This document shows positions 8,031 to 17,644 of a DNA stretch of 64,000 bases, in pieces; the first letter of the stretch is position 1, and each line of letters starts with the position of its first letter. Origin of the DNA: Enterococcus malodoratus ATCC 43197. Its GTDB lineage: Bacteria; Bacillota; Bacilli; Lactobacillales; Enterococcaceae. Position numbers and translations under genes: made by a program. The notes under the pieces were generated by a model. That model saw only the letters and a program-made list of their open reading frames with translations. It searched no databases and was not told the origin of the DNA. The stretch covers positions 1,402,136-1,466,135 of the forward strand of contig NZ_KE136481.1 of assembly GCF_000407185.1 (NCBI RefSeq), in the 5' to 3' direction.

Positions 8031-8909
8031 ATGGCACAGATTATTTTTTATGTATTGATTGGTCTGATGATCTTTCAAGCATTCATGCTTGTACGCGATG
8101 TATTGGCTCATCGTGATGATTTAGGACCGGGAAATTGGTTGATTAGCGGTATTATTGGTTTTATCGCGGACTTTGCGGACACGATCGGAATTGGGAGTTT
8201 TGCACTCACCACCATGATGTTAAACATTACGAAACAAAACAATGACGATAGAAAATTACCAGGGATTTTAAACGTTGGACATGCGATCCCTGTATTGACT
8301 GAAGCTGTGATTTTCGTCACAGTTATCAAAGTAGATGCGTTAACACTAGTTGCCTTGATCCTCGCGGCAATCGTTGGATCTTGGTTCGGTTCAAAATTTG
8401 TAACAAAATTATCGGAAACAGCCGTTCAAAAATGGATCGGCTGGGCACTATTGATTACGGCTATTTTGATGCTGTTGCGTCAGACAGAAGTCATTGCGTT
8501 ATTAGGAAAAGGGAACACCGCGATGGGATTGACCGGAGCAAAATTGATCATCGGAATCATCGGAAACTTCTTATTTGGAGCTTTGATGACAGTCGGCGTT
8601 GGTTTATACGCACCATGTATGGCGATGGTCTACATGTTGGGAATGACGCCACTTGCAGCCTTTCCGATCATGATGTGTTCATGTGCGGGACTTCAGCCAG
8701 TCGCTAGTATCAACTTCATTCGTGAGAAAGCTTACTCTAGAAAGATTGCTTTGGCGATTACGATCGGTGGTATCCCCGGTGTAATCATCGCCTCACAATT
8801 CTTAATGAACTTAGACATTTCAATGGTTACCTATTTAGTAATTGTCATTATTTTCTATACAGGAATCCAGTACATTTTGAAATCGCGTAAAACTGCTTCA
8901 TTAGCTTGA
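8031..8909 (+). CDS. TauE/SafE-family membrane anion exporter
   Basis: 292 residues from ATG 8031 (GGGAGG four bases before). It shows about eight hydrophobic segments and the duplicated TauE/SafE pattern: SGIIGFIADFADTIGIGSFA in the first half and GNFLFGALMTVGVGLYAP in the second, with GSWFGSKFVTKLSE between. The family exports sulfite, sulfoacetate or related organic anions. The LysR gene ends 118 bases upstream, so co-regulation is plausible. The substrate is not readable from sequence. Confidence 0.85.
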   Translation: MAQIIFYVLIGLMIFQAFMLVRDVLAHRDDLGPGNWLISGIIGFIADFADTIGIGSFALTTMMLNITKQNNDDRKLPGILNVGHAIPVLTEAVIFVTVIKVDALTLVALILAAIVGSWFGSKFVTKLSETAVQKWIGWALLITAILMLLRQTEVIALLGKGNTAMGLTGAKLIIGIIGNFLFGALMTVGVGLYAPCMAMVYMLGMTPLAAFPIMMCSCAGLQPVASINFIREKAYSRKIALAITIGGIPGVIIASQFLMNLDISMVTYLVIVIIFYTGIQYILKSRKTASLA

Positions 8910-8922
8910 CATGCCACATAAC

Positions 8923-8962
8923 AAAAATAGCGATGTGCCATTTCTGGTACATCGCTATTTTT
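8923..8962. terminator. Bidirectional terminator
   Basis: A perfect 14-bp stem, AAAAATAGCGATGT with ACATCGCTATTTTT, has a 12-base loop. It sits between the convergent TauE and PsiE genes and overlaps the last codons of the latter. Confidence 0.8.
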
Positions 8963-9368
8963 CTCCTTTATGAAAAGCTTTGACTTTTTCCAATAGAAAC
9001 AAGACGGCCACTAAAACCAAAATAGAGATCGACAGCAATAAGGAATTAGCACCATTTCCATGGGCCAATAAAAGTTCTCGCAAGATAGCGGTAATACTGA
9101 TCAAAATCAAATAACGTACAGGAATATGGTGTCCTTCTTTGATGTAGCGCAGCAGCATCAAAATGACCTCCAGCAAAATGAAGAGCGTCGCGATTTCTTC
9201 GATCAACAGGGTCAATTCAGAGACATTATTTAACGGAATCACATGTAGAATAATATTAAAAATTCCCTCTCCCATAACGATCACCACAACGATGATCAGC
9301 AAAGCCAATAAGATATCAACGATCGTACTGATTGCTTTTTCAAATTTCAAAAAATAATTTTCTTTCAT
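8955..9368 (-). CDS. PsiE-family membrane protein
   Basis: 137 residues from ATG 9368, preceded by AAGGGGGA. It has four hydrophobic segments (ISTIVDILLALLIIVVVIVM, then LTLLIEEIATLFILLEVILM, YLILISITAILRELLL and LLLSISILVLVAVLFLL). The EGHHIPVRYLILISITAILREL block is typical of PsiE, a conserved protein first noted under phosphate starvation in E. coli. The molecular function is unknown. It is monocistronic and convergent with the TauE gene. Confidence 0.78.
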   Translation of the reverse strand: MKENYFLKFEKAISTIVDILLALLIIVVVIVMGEGIFNIILHVIPLNNVSELTLLIEEIATLFILLEVILMLLRYIKEGHHIPVRYLILISITAILRELLLAHGNGANSLLLSISILVLVAVLFLLEKVKAFHKGEK

Positions 9369-9486
9369 CGTGCGTCCCCCTTGTTCCATTTTCATCTAAA
9401 TTATAGCAATTCTTTTCTTAAACAAAAAAAGATATGCGCCGACCATAACTGACTTAATGATAAAAATTCGAAACCTCTTAGCGAAA

Positions 9487-9522
9487 AAACGCCTCGTCTC
9501 TTTTGCGGGACGAGGAACGTTT
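9487..9522 (-). terminator. Terminator of the citrate lyase/oxaloacetate decarboxylase operon
   Basis: CCTCGTC pairs with GACGAGG, extended by AAAC/GTTT with small mismatches, just downstream of the oadA stop at 9526. It is positioned to end the long minus-strand transcript. Confidence 0.65.
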
Positions 9523-9525
9523 CAT

Positions 9526-10920
9526 TTATACTACATCAATCGTGACATCCACTGTTTGAATCGGTACATCGTAAAAAGGATCTTCACGGCGGCCTAAGAA
9601 ATCTTTGGCTTGCTGCGGGAACAAAGCATAGGATAAAACATCCTCTGCTGTTTTCGCATAACCATCGATCTCTGCCGCAAAGGCTGCTAGTTGCGGAGCA
9701 ATCAAATCGGCTGGCCGTTCTGTGATTACTGGTTCATCCCCAATAATTTTTTGTTTGATCTCTTCTGCGATCGCTACAGGCGGCCGGCCGTACAGACCGC
9801 GAACATAATCCTTGATCTCACTTGGGACCAATTTATAGCGTTCTTGCGAAATAATATTCATCAGCGCTTGAGTTCCCACCATCTGAGATAAAGGAGTCAC
9901 TAACGGCGGGTACCCTAGATCTGCCCGCACTTTTGGAATTTCTTTCAATACCTCTTCATATTTATCTTCAAGATTTTGTTCTTTTAACTGGCTCAATAAA
10001 TTGGACAGCATTCCGCCAGGGACTTGATAGGTCAACGTTTTCGGTTCAACGTCTTTAACTTTTGGATTCAGTAGTCCTTCTTCTCTAAAACGGTCGCGAA
10101 TTGGATTGAAGTGCTCGGCAATTTTTGAAACTTCGGTCATTTTTATCCCAGTTTCAAAACCCAATTCCTCTAATGCCATAACCATCGACTCGGTCGCCGG
10201 TTGACTCGTGCCGCCAGCAAAAGAGGAGATGCTTGTATCGATGATGTCGGCTCCTGCTTCCGCAACTTTTAAATAAGTCATTTCCGCGATTCCACTCGTC
10301 GCATGGGTATGAACTTCCAACGGCAGATCGACCTTTTTTTTGATCCGGCTAACCAATTCGAACCCTGTTTTAGGTGTCAAAACTCCCGCCATGTCTTTGA
10401 TACAGATAGAATCTGCTCCGATAGCAGCCATTTCCTGCGCCAACGCTACATAGTAATCGACAGTATGAAAATCACTTGTCGTATAAGAAACCGCTGTTTG
10501 ACAATGTCCGCCCGCTTCTTTAGTCGCTTGGATAGCTGTCTGCAAATTGCGAACATCATTCAAAGCATCAAACACACGAATAATATCGATGCCGTTTTGA
10601 ATGGATTTCTCTACAAAATCCCGCACTACATCATCCGCATAGTTTTTATAGCCTAATAAGTTTTGTCCCCGCAAAAGCATTTGTAATTTTGTGTTTTTAA
10701 CTTCTTGGCGAATGGTACGCAGCCTTTCCCACGGATCTTCATTCAAGAAACGAATGCAGGAATCAAATGTTGCACCGCCCCACATCTCTAACGAATGATA
10801 ACCCGCTTTGTCCATTGTTTTCAAAATCGGAAGCATATCCGCGAGCGGCATCCGTGTCGCGATCTGGCTTTGCTGACCATCGCGTAAAACAGTTTCCATG
10901 AAACGTATTTTTTTAGTCAT
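9526..10920 (-). CDS. oadA: Oxaloacetate decarboxylase alpha subunit (carboxyltransferase)
   Basis: 464 residues. It opens with RFMETVLRDGQQSQIATRM, the carboxyltransferase TIM-barrel signature of OadA and pyruvate carboxylase, with the metal-site LEVHTHATSGIAEM and the Lys in SICIKDMAGVLTPK. The conserved PGGMLSNL is present. The chain ends before any biotin domain, which fits the separate carrier OadD encoded upstream. It splits oxaloacetate from citrate lyase to pyruvate, handing CO2 to biotin. Its ATG overlaps the citX end by 8 bases, so it is translationally coupled and is the last gene of the operon. Confidence 0.95.
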   Translation of the reverse strand: MTKKIRFMETVLRDGQQSQIATRMPLADMLPILKTMDKAGYHSLEMWGGATFDSCIRFLNEDPWERLRTIRQEVKNTKLQMLLRGQNLLGYKNYADDVVRDFVEKSIQNGIDIIRVFDALNDVRNLQTAIQATKEAGGHCQTAVSYTTSDFHTVDYYVALAQEMAAIGADSICIKDMAGVLTPKTGFELVSRIKKKVDLPLEVHTHATSGIAEMTYLKVAEAGADIIDTSISSFAGGTSQPATESMVMALEELGFETGIKMTEVSKIAEHFNPIRDRFREEGLLNPKVKDVEPKTLTYQVPGGMLSNLLSQLKEQNLEDKYEEVLKEIPKVRADLGYPPLVTPLSQMVGTQALMNIISQERYKLVPSEIKDYVRGLYGRPPVAIAEEIKQKIIGDEPVITERPADLIAPQLAAFAAEIDGYAKTAEDVLSYALFPQQAKDFLGRREDPFYDVPIQTVDVTIDVV

Positions 10921-11464
10921 TTTGATGCACTTTCCCCTTTTCTACAATTTCAACGATTTTTGTTTGAATCTCTTCTATAGTATGGCGGCGGGAACGCCCG
11001 CAAATTTTGGCGTTGGCATCACATACAAAGCACTTTCTCGGTAACAGATTCAACTCCGCTCTGCCAATCGCCTGAATTTCTTCCCCATCCATGGATAGAA
11101 CATCCAGATCGACCAATCGTCCATAATCGTGATTCTCTTCGATCTCAACCATCCGATGCTTCAGCTCTTCTTTAGCTAAAGGAACCAATAGATAGTATTC
11201 AATGCCTGTCGGTTCCTCGCGAAAAAGATTCACTAAAGGGGTGACATCGTTCACCGCTTCCTCAATGGCTTCCATGACTCGCTGAAAAACCTGACTGAAC
11301 GTTTCGGAGTATTTGACCGGACCCGGAATATTCATCGTGGCTGATAATAAAACTTCTTCCGTGTCCGCGCTCAGTAACTCCCGTTGTGTTTTTACCCGCA
11401 GTTCTCGTGCTGCCAACATTTCTGATAAGCTGATTTTTGAACCAGAAAAAATCGAATTAGACAT
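10913..11464 (-). CDS. citX: CitX, apo-citrate lyase phosphoribosyl-dephospho-CoA transferase
   Basis: 183 residues. CitX attaches the 2'-(5''-triphosphoribosyl)-3'-dephospho-CoA group, made by CitG, to Ser of the acyl carrier CitD. The segments [15 protein letters not shown], the PGPVKYS region, [15 protein letters not shown] and the Cys-rich C-terminus [17 protein letters not shown] match the family. Its start overlaps the citF stop by 8 bases and its stop overlaps oadA. Confidence 0.92.
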   Translation of the reverse strand: MSNSIFSGSKISLSEMLAARELRVKTQRELLSADTEEVLLSATMNIPGPVKYSETFSQVFQRVMEAIEEAVNDVTPLVNLFREEPTGIEYYLLVPLAKEELKHRMVEIEENHDYGRLVDLDVLSMDGEEIQAIGRAELNLLPRKCFVCDANAKICGRSRRHTIEEIQTKIVEIVEKGKVHQND

Positions 11465-12989
11465 TTTTTACCACATCGATAATGGAACCATCACGATATT
11501 CAATCAAGGCAACGACTTTATCGCCATACTGAATCGGCATTGGTTCACCGACAATGCTGTAGGCTTTTTCTTTCAGCTCTTCAATACTGAATTGCGGAAC
11601 ATCAATTTTTTTGAAGTGTTCGATCAGATCTTGGCGGTTAGGATTGATAGCCACACCAAGCTCAGTTACTACGACATCGACACTCGTTCCCGGTGTGACG
11701 ACTGTATTCACAGTATCAACCACTGTTGGGATACGTCCGCGAACCAACGGAGCAATTATCATGCTCATTTGACACGCCATGCTGGTATCGGAATGTCCGC
11801 CGGAAGCCCCGCGAATCACACCATCTGAACCTGTAATCACGTTGACGTTATAATCCGTATCGATCTCTAACGCAGAAAGGATCGCGATATCCAATTGATT
11901 GATGACTGAGCCTTTGCTTAATGGAGAAGCGTACATGTTCGCGTCAATCTCATAATGATTCGCGTTTTTTGCAAGTGAAAGAGCGGACGCATGATCAAAA
12001 TCTTGTACATCGATAATTTTTTCAACGAGGCCTTCTTCGGCTAATTCCACCATCGCATTCGTAATTCCGCCTAATGCAAAGCCTGCCTTGATATCATCTT
12101 TGATCATCGCTTCGCGAATAAAACGAGAAACCGCTAATGACGCGCCGCCAGTCCCTGTTTGAAATGAAAACCCGTTTTTGTAATAAGGTGAATTGGTAAT
12201 TATTTTCGCTGCATATTCGGCGATCAATAATTCTTTTGGGTTTTTCGTGAAGCGTGTCGCTCCTTTAGCAATCCCTTGCGGATCACCGATCGCGTCGATT
12301 TCTACCACATAATCAACATCCGTTTGAGGAATACTGATTGGCGTGTTCGGAAACGGCATCAAGGTATCGGTGATGATCACGACTTTATCCGCATATTTCG
12401 CATCAACCATTGCGTACCCTAAGGAACCGCAAGTCGCTTTTCCGACTGTTCCATTAACATTGCCGTAAGCATCAGAACTAGGTGCTCCTAGAAAAGCTAC
12501 ATCAATATGCAGATCGCCCGTTGCGATTGCTCGTGCTCTGCCGCCGTGGGAACGAATCACTACAGGATTTTCTAAAATACCTTCAGAAATCGCCGCACCA
12601 ACTTTGTCTCTTAGTCCACTAGATGTGATGTTCGTGACAACCCCATTTTTGATATGGTCGATCAATGGCGCGTGGACATTCGCGATCGAACTTGGCGCGA
12701 TCGAGATGTTTTTGAAACCCATATCCGCGATTTCTTGCATCACTCTATTCATTACAAAGTCGCCTTCGCGGAAATGATGATGAAAAGAAATCGTCATCCC
12801 ATTTTGCAATCCAGTTTTTTCAATCGCTTCGCGGAGATCGTTTACCATTTTCGAAGCTCGTGGACGAACGGGGTCAATCTTTCGGCTCGCTTCTTGATAG
12901 GCGTCGATATGAGCCAGCTCACCAGCATAAATCTGATATTTTTCTGCGTATTCTTGAGGAATTTCTTTGTTCACTTGATTGATCGCCAT
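11457..12989 (-). CDS. citF: Citrate lyase alpha subunit (citrate:acetyl-ACP transferase)
   Basis: 510 residues, the usual CitF length. Recognisable blocks are [19 protein letters not shown] near residue 65, [45 protein letters not shown] and [15 protein letters not shown]. It swaps acetyl for citryl on the CitD arm. GAGGAGGAGA precedes the ATG, two bases after the citE stop. It is part of the citDEF lyase complex in the cytoplasm. Confidence 0.95.
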   Translation of the reverse strand: MAINQVNKEIPQEYAEKYQIYAGELAHIDAYQEASRKIDPVRPRASKMVNDLREAIEKTGLQNGMTISFHHHFREGDFVMNRVMQEIADMGFKNISIAPSSIANVHAPLIDHIKNGVVTNITSSGLRDKVGAAISEGILENPVVIRSHGGRARAIATGDLHIDVAFLGAPSSDAYGNVNGTVGKATCGSLGYAMVDAKYADKVVIITDTLMPFPNTPISIPQTDVDYVVEIDAIGDPQGIAKGATRFTKNPKELLIAEYAAKIITNSPYYKNGFSFQTGTGGASLAVSRFIREAMIKDDIKAGFALGGITNAMVELAEEGLVEKIIDVQDFDHASALSLAKNANHYEIDANMYASPLSKGSVINQLDIAILSALEIDTDYNVNVITGSDGVIRGASGGHSDTSMACQMSMIIAPLVRGRIPTVVDTVNTVVTPGTSVDVVVTELGVAINPNRQDLIEHFKKIDVPQFSIEELKEKAYSIVGEPMPIQYGDKVVALIEYRDGSIIDVVKNV

Positions 12990-12991
12990 GC

Positions 12992-13879
12992 TTAAATCTC
13001 CTCCTCTGTAATCAGTTTGGCGGCTTTAGCTATCGCGATCACGCGCTCTGCCCGCTCAACGATCGGCTTGTCCACCATTTTGCCATTCACTGAAATGACA
13101 CCCGAACCTTTGGCCTCCGCCTCGCGAATTCCCCAAATCACTTCTTTCGCATTTTGCAGCTCTGCTTCAGTCGGCGTATAAATCGCATTTACTAAGGGAA
13201 TCTGGCGTGGATTAATGACTGATTTTCCATCAAAGCCTAATTGTTTGATCAAGGACACTTCATTTTTGAAGCCTTCCGCATTATCCACATCGGAATAAAC
13301 CGTATCGATTGCTGCGATTCCAGCTGCTCGACCAGCATGCAAAATCATACTGCGGGCAAAAAATAATTCTTGTCCATCTGGATAGCGCTTGGTTTTCATG
13401 TTGGTCACATAGTCTTCCGCACCTAGAGCGATCCCAATCAAGCGAGTTGAAGCCTTCGCAATTTCTCGGGCATTCAATACGCCTTCAGCCGACTCGATGG
13501 CGGCCATCATTTTGGTTGTCCCAACCGGGATTCCGTTGGCCGCTTCGACGTTGGTGATCACCTCATCAACATCCACGATATCTTGCGCTGTTTCTGTTTT
13601 CGGCAACCGAATCACATCTGCACCTGCCAGAACCATCGCCTCAACATCGGCCGCGCCATCTGTATCTAAACTGTTGATCCGCACAACAGTCTCAACCTGA
13701 CTAAAGTCAAAAGTCTTCAAGGCAAAATGAACCAGCACGCGGGCAGAATCTTTTTCCTTTAAAGAGACCGCGTCTTCTAAATCAAACATAATCGAGTCCG
13801 CTCCATATAGCGGGGCATCTCTCAACATCGCCGCATTCGCTCCGGGAACAAACATCATCGTTCTTCTTAAACGTCCCAT
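12992..13879 (-). CDS. citE: Citrate lyase beta subunit (citryl-ACP lyase)
   Basis: 295 residues from ATG 13879 (AAGGAG 8 bases upstream; an in-frame start six codons earlier has no such site). [16 protein letters not shown] at the N-terminus, [34 protein letters not shown] and [10 protein letters not shown] are the HpcH/HpaI-CitE barrel motifs with the Mg-binding Glu and Asp. It cleaves citryl-S-ACP to acetyl-S-ACP and oxaloacetate. It overlaps the citD 3' end by 13 bases. Confidence 0.95.
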   Translation of the reverse strand: MGRLRRTMMFVPGANAAMLRDAPLYGADSIMFDLEDAVSLKEKDSARVLVHFALKTFDFSQVETVVRINSLDTDGAADVEAMVLAGADVIRLPKTETAQDIVDVDEVITNVEAANGIPVGTTKMMAAIESAEGVLNAREIAKASTRLIGIALGAEDYVTNMKTKRYPDGQELFFARSMILHAGRAAGIAAIDTVYSDVDNAEGFKNEVSLIKQLGFDGKSVINPRQIPLVNAIYTPTEAELQNAKEVIWGIREAEAKGSGVISVNGKMVDKPIVERAERVIAIAKAAKLITEEEI

Positions 13880-14175
13880 GAGTCGATCTCCTTCCAATTG
13901 TAGGCGGATTCTCCGGCCGCCCGATAAACTGTCGTGATCGTTCGTGCTTTGATCGTACAGTCCAACGCGCCCTTATCCACCGCGATGACTTTGGCGGATG
14001 AAACGCCTAATTCTTTTAATGTGTCTTTGATCACTTGTCGAATCTGCTGACCAAATTGCTTTTCAACACTGCTGTCCAGAGAAATACTGATCTCCGGTTG
14101 AGAATTTCGGTCAATGGTGATCATGATATCACTTGATTCTACTGTCCCAGTGACAGCTTTTTGCTTGATTTCCAC
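13867..14175 (-). CDS. citD: Citrate lyase gamma subunit (acyl carrier protein)
   Basis: 102 residues from GTG 14175, behind [22 protein letters not shown] near residues 10-21 contains the Ser that carries the CoA-derived prosthetic group. It overlaps citC (37 bases) upstream and citE (13 bases) downstream. Confidence 0.93.
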   Translation of the reverse strand: MEIKQKAVTGTVESSDIMITIDRNSQPEISISLDSSVEKQFGQQIRQVIKDTLKELGVSSAKVIAVDKGALDCTIKARTITTVYRAAGESAYNWKEIDSWDV

Positions 14176-15182
14176 TCTTCCTCACCTCTTGATTGAATTT
14201 GTTCTTTCAAATAATCGTAGGTCGTTGCTGGTAATAATCTGCTAAGTAATTCCTGATTATTTTGCTGATAAGCTGCTCGTACTTTAGTAGCGCTAACGAT
14301 CTCTCCTTCAACAGCGATCCTAGGTAAAATAGATAACGTCAATTCTTCACCAAATATTTTTTGCATCGTTTCATTATAAATTTCCGTGACCTCTGAATAA
14401 GGTTCATCCCCTACAAAGCGCCGTTTAATGGCTAAAACTGGCGCAATTTTCTCTTTAAACAAAAGAGCATCCAGCTCCGCTTGTTGGGAAGCCTTTTTCG
14501 CTTCAGTCCGATCTTTCAAAAAATAGGTAGGAAAGGTCGCCGATGAGATCAAATAGTGCCCCGTCAATAAGACCTCAACGTTTTTTAGATGCGCCACACC
14601 TCGTTTGACCATCTCCAACCGATCCTCCGTAGAAAATTCAGAGCGATCTTCCGATAAGACAAAAACATAAACGAGCGGACTTTCCTGTGCGGCCCTCTCA
14701 ACCAAATACTGATGTCCTTTAGTAAAAGGATTAGCATTCATCACGATCCCGCTAGCACTGTCACCCTTTTTCTTCCGACTTAAATACTCGAGATAGTCCT
14801 CAAAGGTCGGCAATCCTTGCTCCATAAAAAGAATCTGATCGGTCTTCACGATTTCATGAAACCCTAAAGATTGAAAAATAGCTTGATTGCTTGGCTTAGT
14901 ATATAGAAAATAATGTGTCTGGTTTTCCTCTCTCAATCGTTCTAATAAATGAATCACCAGCCGCGTTAATAAGTTTTCGGATTGAAATTCTTCTGCTACA
15001 GACAAACATTTGAGAATGTTTCGTTGATAAGAGCCCGTTGCGATTAATCGGTCGCCCTGATAGATCCCCGCACTGTAATCAAGTTTTTCATTCACATCGA
15101 TCTTGCTCTCTCGCAATAATAACGACCAATCCTTATATGCTTTAGGATCTTTTTCTAACCAAAGTCGTTTTATCCTGTACAT
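14139..15182 (-). CDS. citC: [Citrate [pro-3S]-lyase] ligase
   Basis: 347 residues. The N-terminal third resembles a GNAT acyltransferase ([20 protein letters not shown]), and the C-terminal two thirds are a nucleotidyltransferase domain with [18 protein letters not shown] (HxGH-like) and the SATKVRA motif. It acetylates the CitD thiol with ATP and acetate to activate the lyase. The gene follows the decarboxylase membrane genes and couples to citD. Confidence 0.93.
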   Translation of the reverse strand: MYRIKRLWLEKDPKAYKDWSLLLRESKIDVNEKLDYSAGIYQGDRLIATGSYQRNILKCLSVAEEFQSENLLTRLVIHLLERLREENQTHYFLYTKPSNQAIFQSLGFHEIVKTDQILFMEQGLPTFEDYLEYLSRKKKGDSASGIVMNANPFTKGHQYLVERAAQESPLVYVFVLSEDRSEFSTEDRLEMVKRGVAHLKNVEVLLTGHYLISSATFPTYFLKDRTEAKKASQQAELDALLFKEKIAPVLAIKRRFVGDEPYSEVTEIYNETMQKIFGEELTLSILPRIAVEGEIVSATKVRAAYQQNNQELLSRLLPATTYDYLKEQIQSRGEEEWKSSKKLSLGQ

Positions 15183-15198
15183 ACGGCATGCTCTTTTC

Positions 15199-15324
15199 TT
15201 AACGTTTTACTGGAAATAATTTCGTTAATGCCAGCGACGCCAAATAAATGACCATGATTACGACAAAAACGCCGCCCCAGCCCAGCACCAATAACTCCAA
15301 TGATTTTTGCAATGCTTCTGACAT
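15199..15324 (-). CDS. Oxaloacetate decarboxylase gamma-like small membrane subunit
   Basis: A 41-residue ORF. ATG 15324 is preceded by GGAGG with 7-base spacing. The sequence begins MSEALQKSLELLVLGWGGVF, then one membrane segment (FVVIMVIYLASLALTKLF) and a basic end. This size and layout (short N-terminus, LLxxGxGxVFxxL membrane helix) match OadG, the small subunit that assembles the Na+-pumping decarboxylase, here without the usual His-rich tail. It lies between oadB and citC, both on the same strand. Confidence 0.7.
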   Translation of the reverse strand: MSEALQKSLELLVLGWGGVFVVIMVIYLASLALTKLFPVKR

Positions 15325-15385
15325 GAAACTTCCTCCTTGTTTCTATTTAATAGGATGACTTTTGCGGTGATTGATAGTTTATTGA

Positions 15386-16501
15386 TTAAGTCAATAACGC
15401 CAGTAGTAAACCGCCGGCGATAACCGAGGCAATCTGACCAGAAACATTGGCGCCCGCCGCATGCATCAGAATAAAGTTTTGTGGATCTTCATCCGTCGCC
15501 ATTTTTTGGATCACGCGACTAGACATCGGAAAGGCAGAGATTCCTGCGGCACCGATCATTGGATTGATTTTTTCTTTTCGGAATAGATTCAATAGCTTGG
15601 CAAAAAGTACGCCGCCCACTGAGTCCATAACAAATGCAACCAGCCCTAAACCGATAACCATTAATGTATCTAATCTTAAAAAATCGGCATATTGCATTTT
15701 GACTGAAATTGTCAGCCCCAATAAAATACTGATGATATTCACTAATTCGTTTTGCGCAGTTAGAGACAATCGTTCCAATACACCACATTCTCGCAATAAG
15801 TTCCCAAACATTAAAAAGCCGACTAACGGTAAAGACACTGGTGCAATCAAACCCGCTACGATCGTAATAACGATCGGGAATAAAATTTTAGCTGTTTGCG
15901 AAACTTCGCCCGCGCGGTAAGTCATGCGAATCGTTCGTTCATGTTTCGTTGTAACTGCCTTGATGGCAATTGGCTGAATGATCGGTACTAAGGCCATATA
16001 AGAATAAGCCGCGACCATGATCGCTCCCATATATCTTGAATTCAACGTATTCGCCACAAAAATAGAAGTTGGGCCATCGGCTGCACCGATAATCCCGATC
16101 GATACCGCATCGTTCAAGTCAAAACCGATCACTACGGCAACGATGATTGTAAAAAAGATACCGAATTGTGCCGCAGCACCAAATAATAGTAGAAATGGGT
16201 TTTGCAGCAATGGGCCAAAGTCGATCATCGCTCCGATCCCAATAAACAACAGTAATGGGAATAGCTCAGTACTGATCCCAAAATCAAATAAAACTTGAAA
16301 AGGTCCTGCTTCTCCGCCAGCGCTCAACACACCGGATGCTGGGAAATTCACTAGGATGGTTCCTAGCCCCATAGGAACAAGCAGCGTTGGTTCATACTCT
16401 TTCTTAATTCCTAAATACATCAATATTCCGCCGATAACCATCATCACTATCCGACCTGGCTCTTGGCCCATACCTATTACACCTTGGATCAACGTCTCCA
16501 A
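15386..16501 (-). CDS. oadB: Oxaloacetate decarboxylase beta subunit (Na+ pump)
   Basis: 371 residues with about nine hydrophobic segments. IGIGAMIDFGPLLQNP, GIIGAADGPTSIFVAN and GAAGISAFPMSSRVIQKM match the OadB/GcdB/MmdB family, which decarboxylates carboxybiotin and exports Na+. TTG 16501 is the likely start; a GAGGAAG site lies upstream. It forms the membrane core of the complex with OadA, OadD and the small subunits. Confidence 0.93.
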   Translation of the reverse strand: METLIQGVIGMGQEPGRIVMMVIGGILMYLGIKKEYEPTLLVPMGLGTILVNFPASGVLSAGGEAGPFQVLFDFGISTELFPLLLFIGIGAMIDFGPLLQNPFLLLFGAAAQFGIFFTIIVAVVIGFDLNDAVSIGIIGAADGPTSIFVANTLNSRYMGAIMVAAYSYMALVPIIQPIAIKAVTTKHERTIRMTYRAGEVSQTAKILFPIVITIVAGLIAPVSLPLVGFLMFGNLLRECGVLERLSLTAQNELVNIISILLGLTISVKMQYADFLRLDTLMVIGLGLVAFVMDSVGGVLFAKLLNLFRKEKINPMIGAAGISAFPMSSRVIQKMATDEDPQNFILMHAAGANVSGQIASVIAGGLLLALLT

Positions 16502-16531
16502 AAATCTTCACTTCCTCTTTTAAAATAATAA

Positions 16532-16909
16532 TTAATTGATCGTAATCAACGCTTCACCAGGATTGATGACATCGCCTTCTTTTACATGCAGAGCAGAAAC
16601 CGTGCCGGCTTTCCCAGCAACAATCTCATTCTCCATCTTCATTGCTTCTAAAATCATCAATGGCTGGTTTTCTTTTACCGGACTGCCGGGCGCCACTAAA
16701 ATCTTTAAAATCGTTCCCGGCATTGGTGCTGTGATGGCATCCGCCCCTGCTGGAGCAGTTTCTACTATCGGTTCTGCTGCTGGTTCCGGATCAAGTGTTG
16801 CAGTCGCGGCCATCGTCGGTGCAGCAGCTGGTTGTGGTACGCCGCCGATTTCTTCCATTTCAACTAAATACTCGCTGCCATCAATGGCAATTTTGAATTT
16901 TCTTAACAT
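16532..16909 (-). CDS. oadD: Biotin carboxyl carrier subunit of oxaloacetate decarboxylase
   Basis: 125 residues. The N-terminal 25 residues (KFKIAIDGSEYLVEMEE) and C-terminal 70 residues form the lipoyl/biotinyl domain, joined by an Ala/Pro-rich linker. EAMKMEN holds the biotinylated Lys near residue 91. GGAGG lies before the ATG. It carries CO2 from OadA to OadB. It is encoded apart from OadA as in the E. faecalis locus. Confidence 0.93.
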   Translation of the reverse strand: MLRKFKIAIDGSEYLVEMEEIGGVPQPAAAPTMAATATLDPEPAAEPIVETAPAGADAITAPMPGTILKILVAPGSPVKENQPLMILEAMKMENEIVAGKAGTVSALHVKEGDVINPGEALITIN

Positions 16910-16923
16910 AATGATGCCTCCAT

Positions 16924-17244
16924 CTATTTTTTCTTAGCTACTCTTTTTACATTCAGCTGATTTCCATTCATGGTGGTCGCCGTTAAGCTGGCCGCAATCA
17001 CTGAAACCAAACGAACTTCGGGGTTGCGTTTCATAATTCTTTTTACGACAAACTGGCTGTTCGGGTGGTCGCCCGCAGCAATAGCTGTAGCAATCAAACT
17101 GACACGTTCATGCTCATTTCTATCTGAAGAAACAAACGCAGGCAGCGGCTTCCAGCACGACTCAACATCTTTATTTTCGTTATTTTTAGGTTGTTTCTCA
17201 GCCATTTTTCGTTTTCCGAGTAATCGTTCAAAAATTCCCAACAC
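16924..17244 (-). CDS. oadH: Small oxaloacetate decarboxylase accessory protein (OadH-like)
   Basis: About 106 residues, Lys-rich at both ends. The centre, IATAIAAGDHPNSQFVVKRI followed by RNPEVRLVSVIAASLTAT, is the conserved part. I recognise it mainly from position: first gene of the minus-strand cit/oad operon, immediately before oadD, as oadH is in E. faecalis. An AAAGGAG site fits GTG 17244 (4 bases) or TTG 17241 (7 bases), so the exact start is uncertain. The biochemical role is unknown. Confidence 0.72.
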   Translation of the reverse strand: MLGIFERLLGKRKMAEKQPKNNENKDVESCWKPLPAFVSSDRNEHERVSLIATAIAAGDHPNSQFVVKRIMKRNPEVRLVSVIAASLTATTMNGNQLNVKRVAKKK

Positions 17245-17279
17245 GCTACTCCTTTCCAACTATTTTTTTGCTCATCCAC

Positions 17280-17285
17280 ATTATA
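17280..17285 (-). promoter_or_regulatory. -10 box of the oadH-oadA operon
   Basis: A perfect TATAAT on the minus strand lies about 35 bases before the oadH start. No convincing -35 hexamer stands 16-18 bases further up, which fits a promoter that needs an activator such as CitO. Confidence 0.4.
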
Positions 17286-17412
17286 GAAGCATTCCAAACA
17301 GAAGAAATATAATTTAGTTAAACGAATTGTTCTTTCATTGTTTTTATTTTAAAAAAATCGATTAAAAATCATAAAAACGTTGATATAAAAGGTTTTTAAC
17401 AGCGTTAAGATT

Positions 17413-17434
17413 TTGTTAATAACTTATTAAACAA
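17413..17434. promoter_or_regulatory. Candidate CitO operator (imperfect palindrome)
   Basis: TTGTTAATAA and TTATTAAACAA form a 22-base near-palindrome in the middle of the divergent control region. Assignment to CitO is inferred from position and AT-richness only. Confidence 0.35.
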
Positions 17435-17607
17435 TGGCTAAGAATTATCAATTGAGAATTGTTCTTTTTCTGTTTTTTACGAAATTCCCGCTATCTAAAT
17501 ACTTGCATTTTGATTATTCTATAGTCGTCAAGCGGAGCAATTCTATCAAAACAAGCAGCTGCCATGGAAGAACTTCTATATGTTATTACGTTTTTTAATC
17601 GGTATTT

Positions 17608-17625
17608 ATTGTTAACGCTTACAAA
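17608..17625. promoter_or_regulatory. CcpA cre site upstream of citH
   Basis: On the minus strand the 18 bases read TTTGTAAGCGTTAACAAT, a full match to the cre consensus WWTGNAARCGNWWNCAWW. It ends 20 bases before the citH ATG, so it would mediate glucose repression of citrate uptake. Confidence 0.75.
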
Positions 17626-17644
17626 GAATAGAGAGGAGAATATC

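Larger units (their letters stand above)
17245..17644. other. Divergent citrate control region
   Basis: 400 non-coding bases separate the oad/cit operon from citH. They hold a TATAAT -10 on the minus strand, an AT-rich imperfect palindrome and a cre site, all listed separately. In E. faecalis this interval carries CitO operators and cre sites. Confidence 0.6.
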
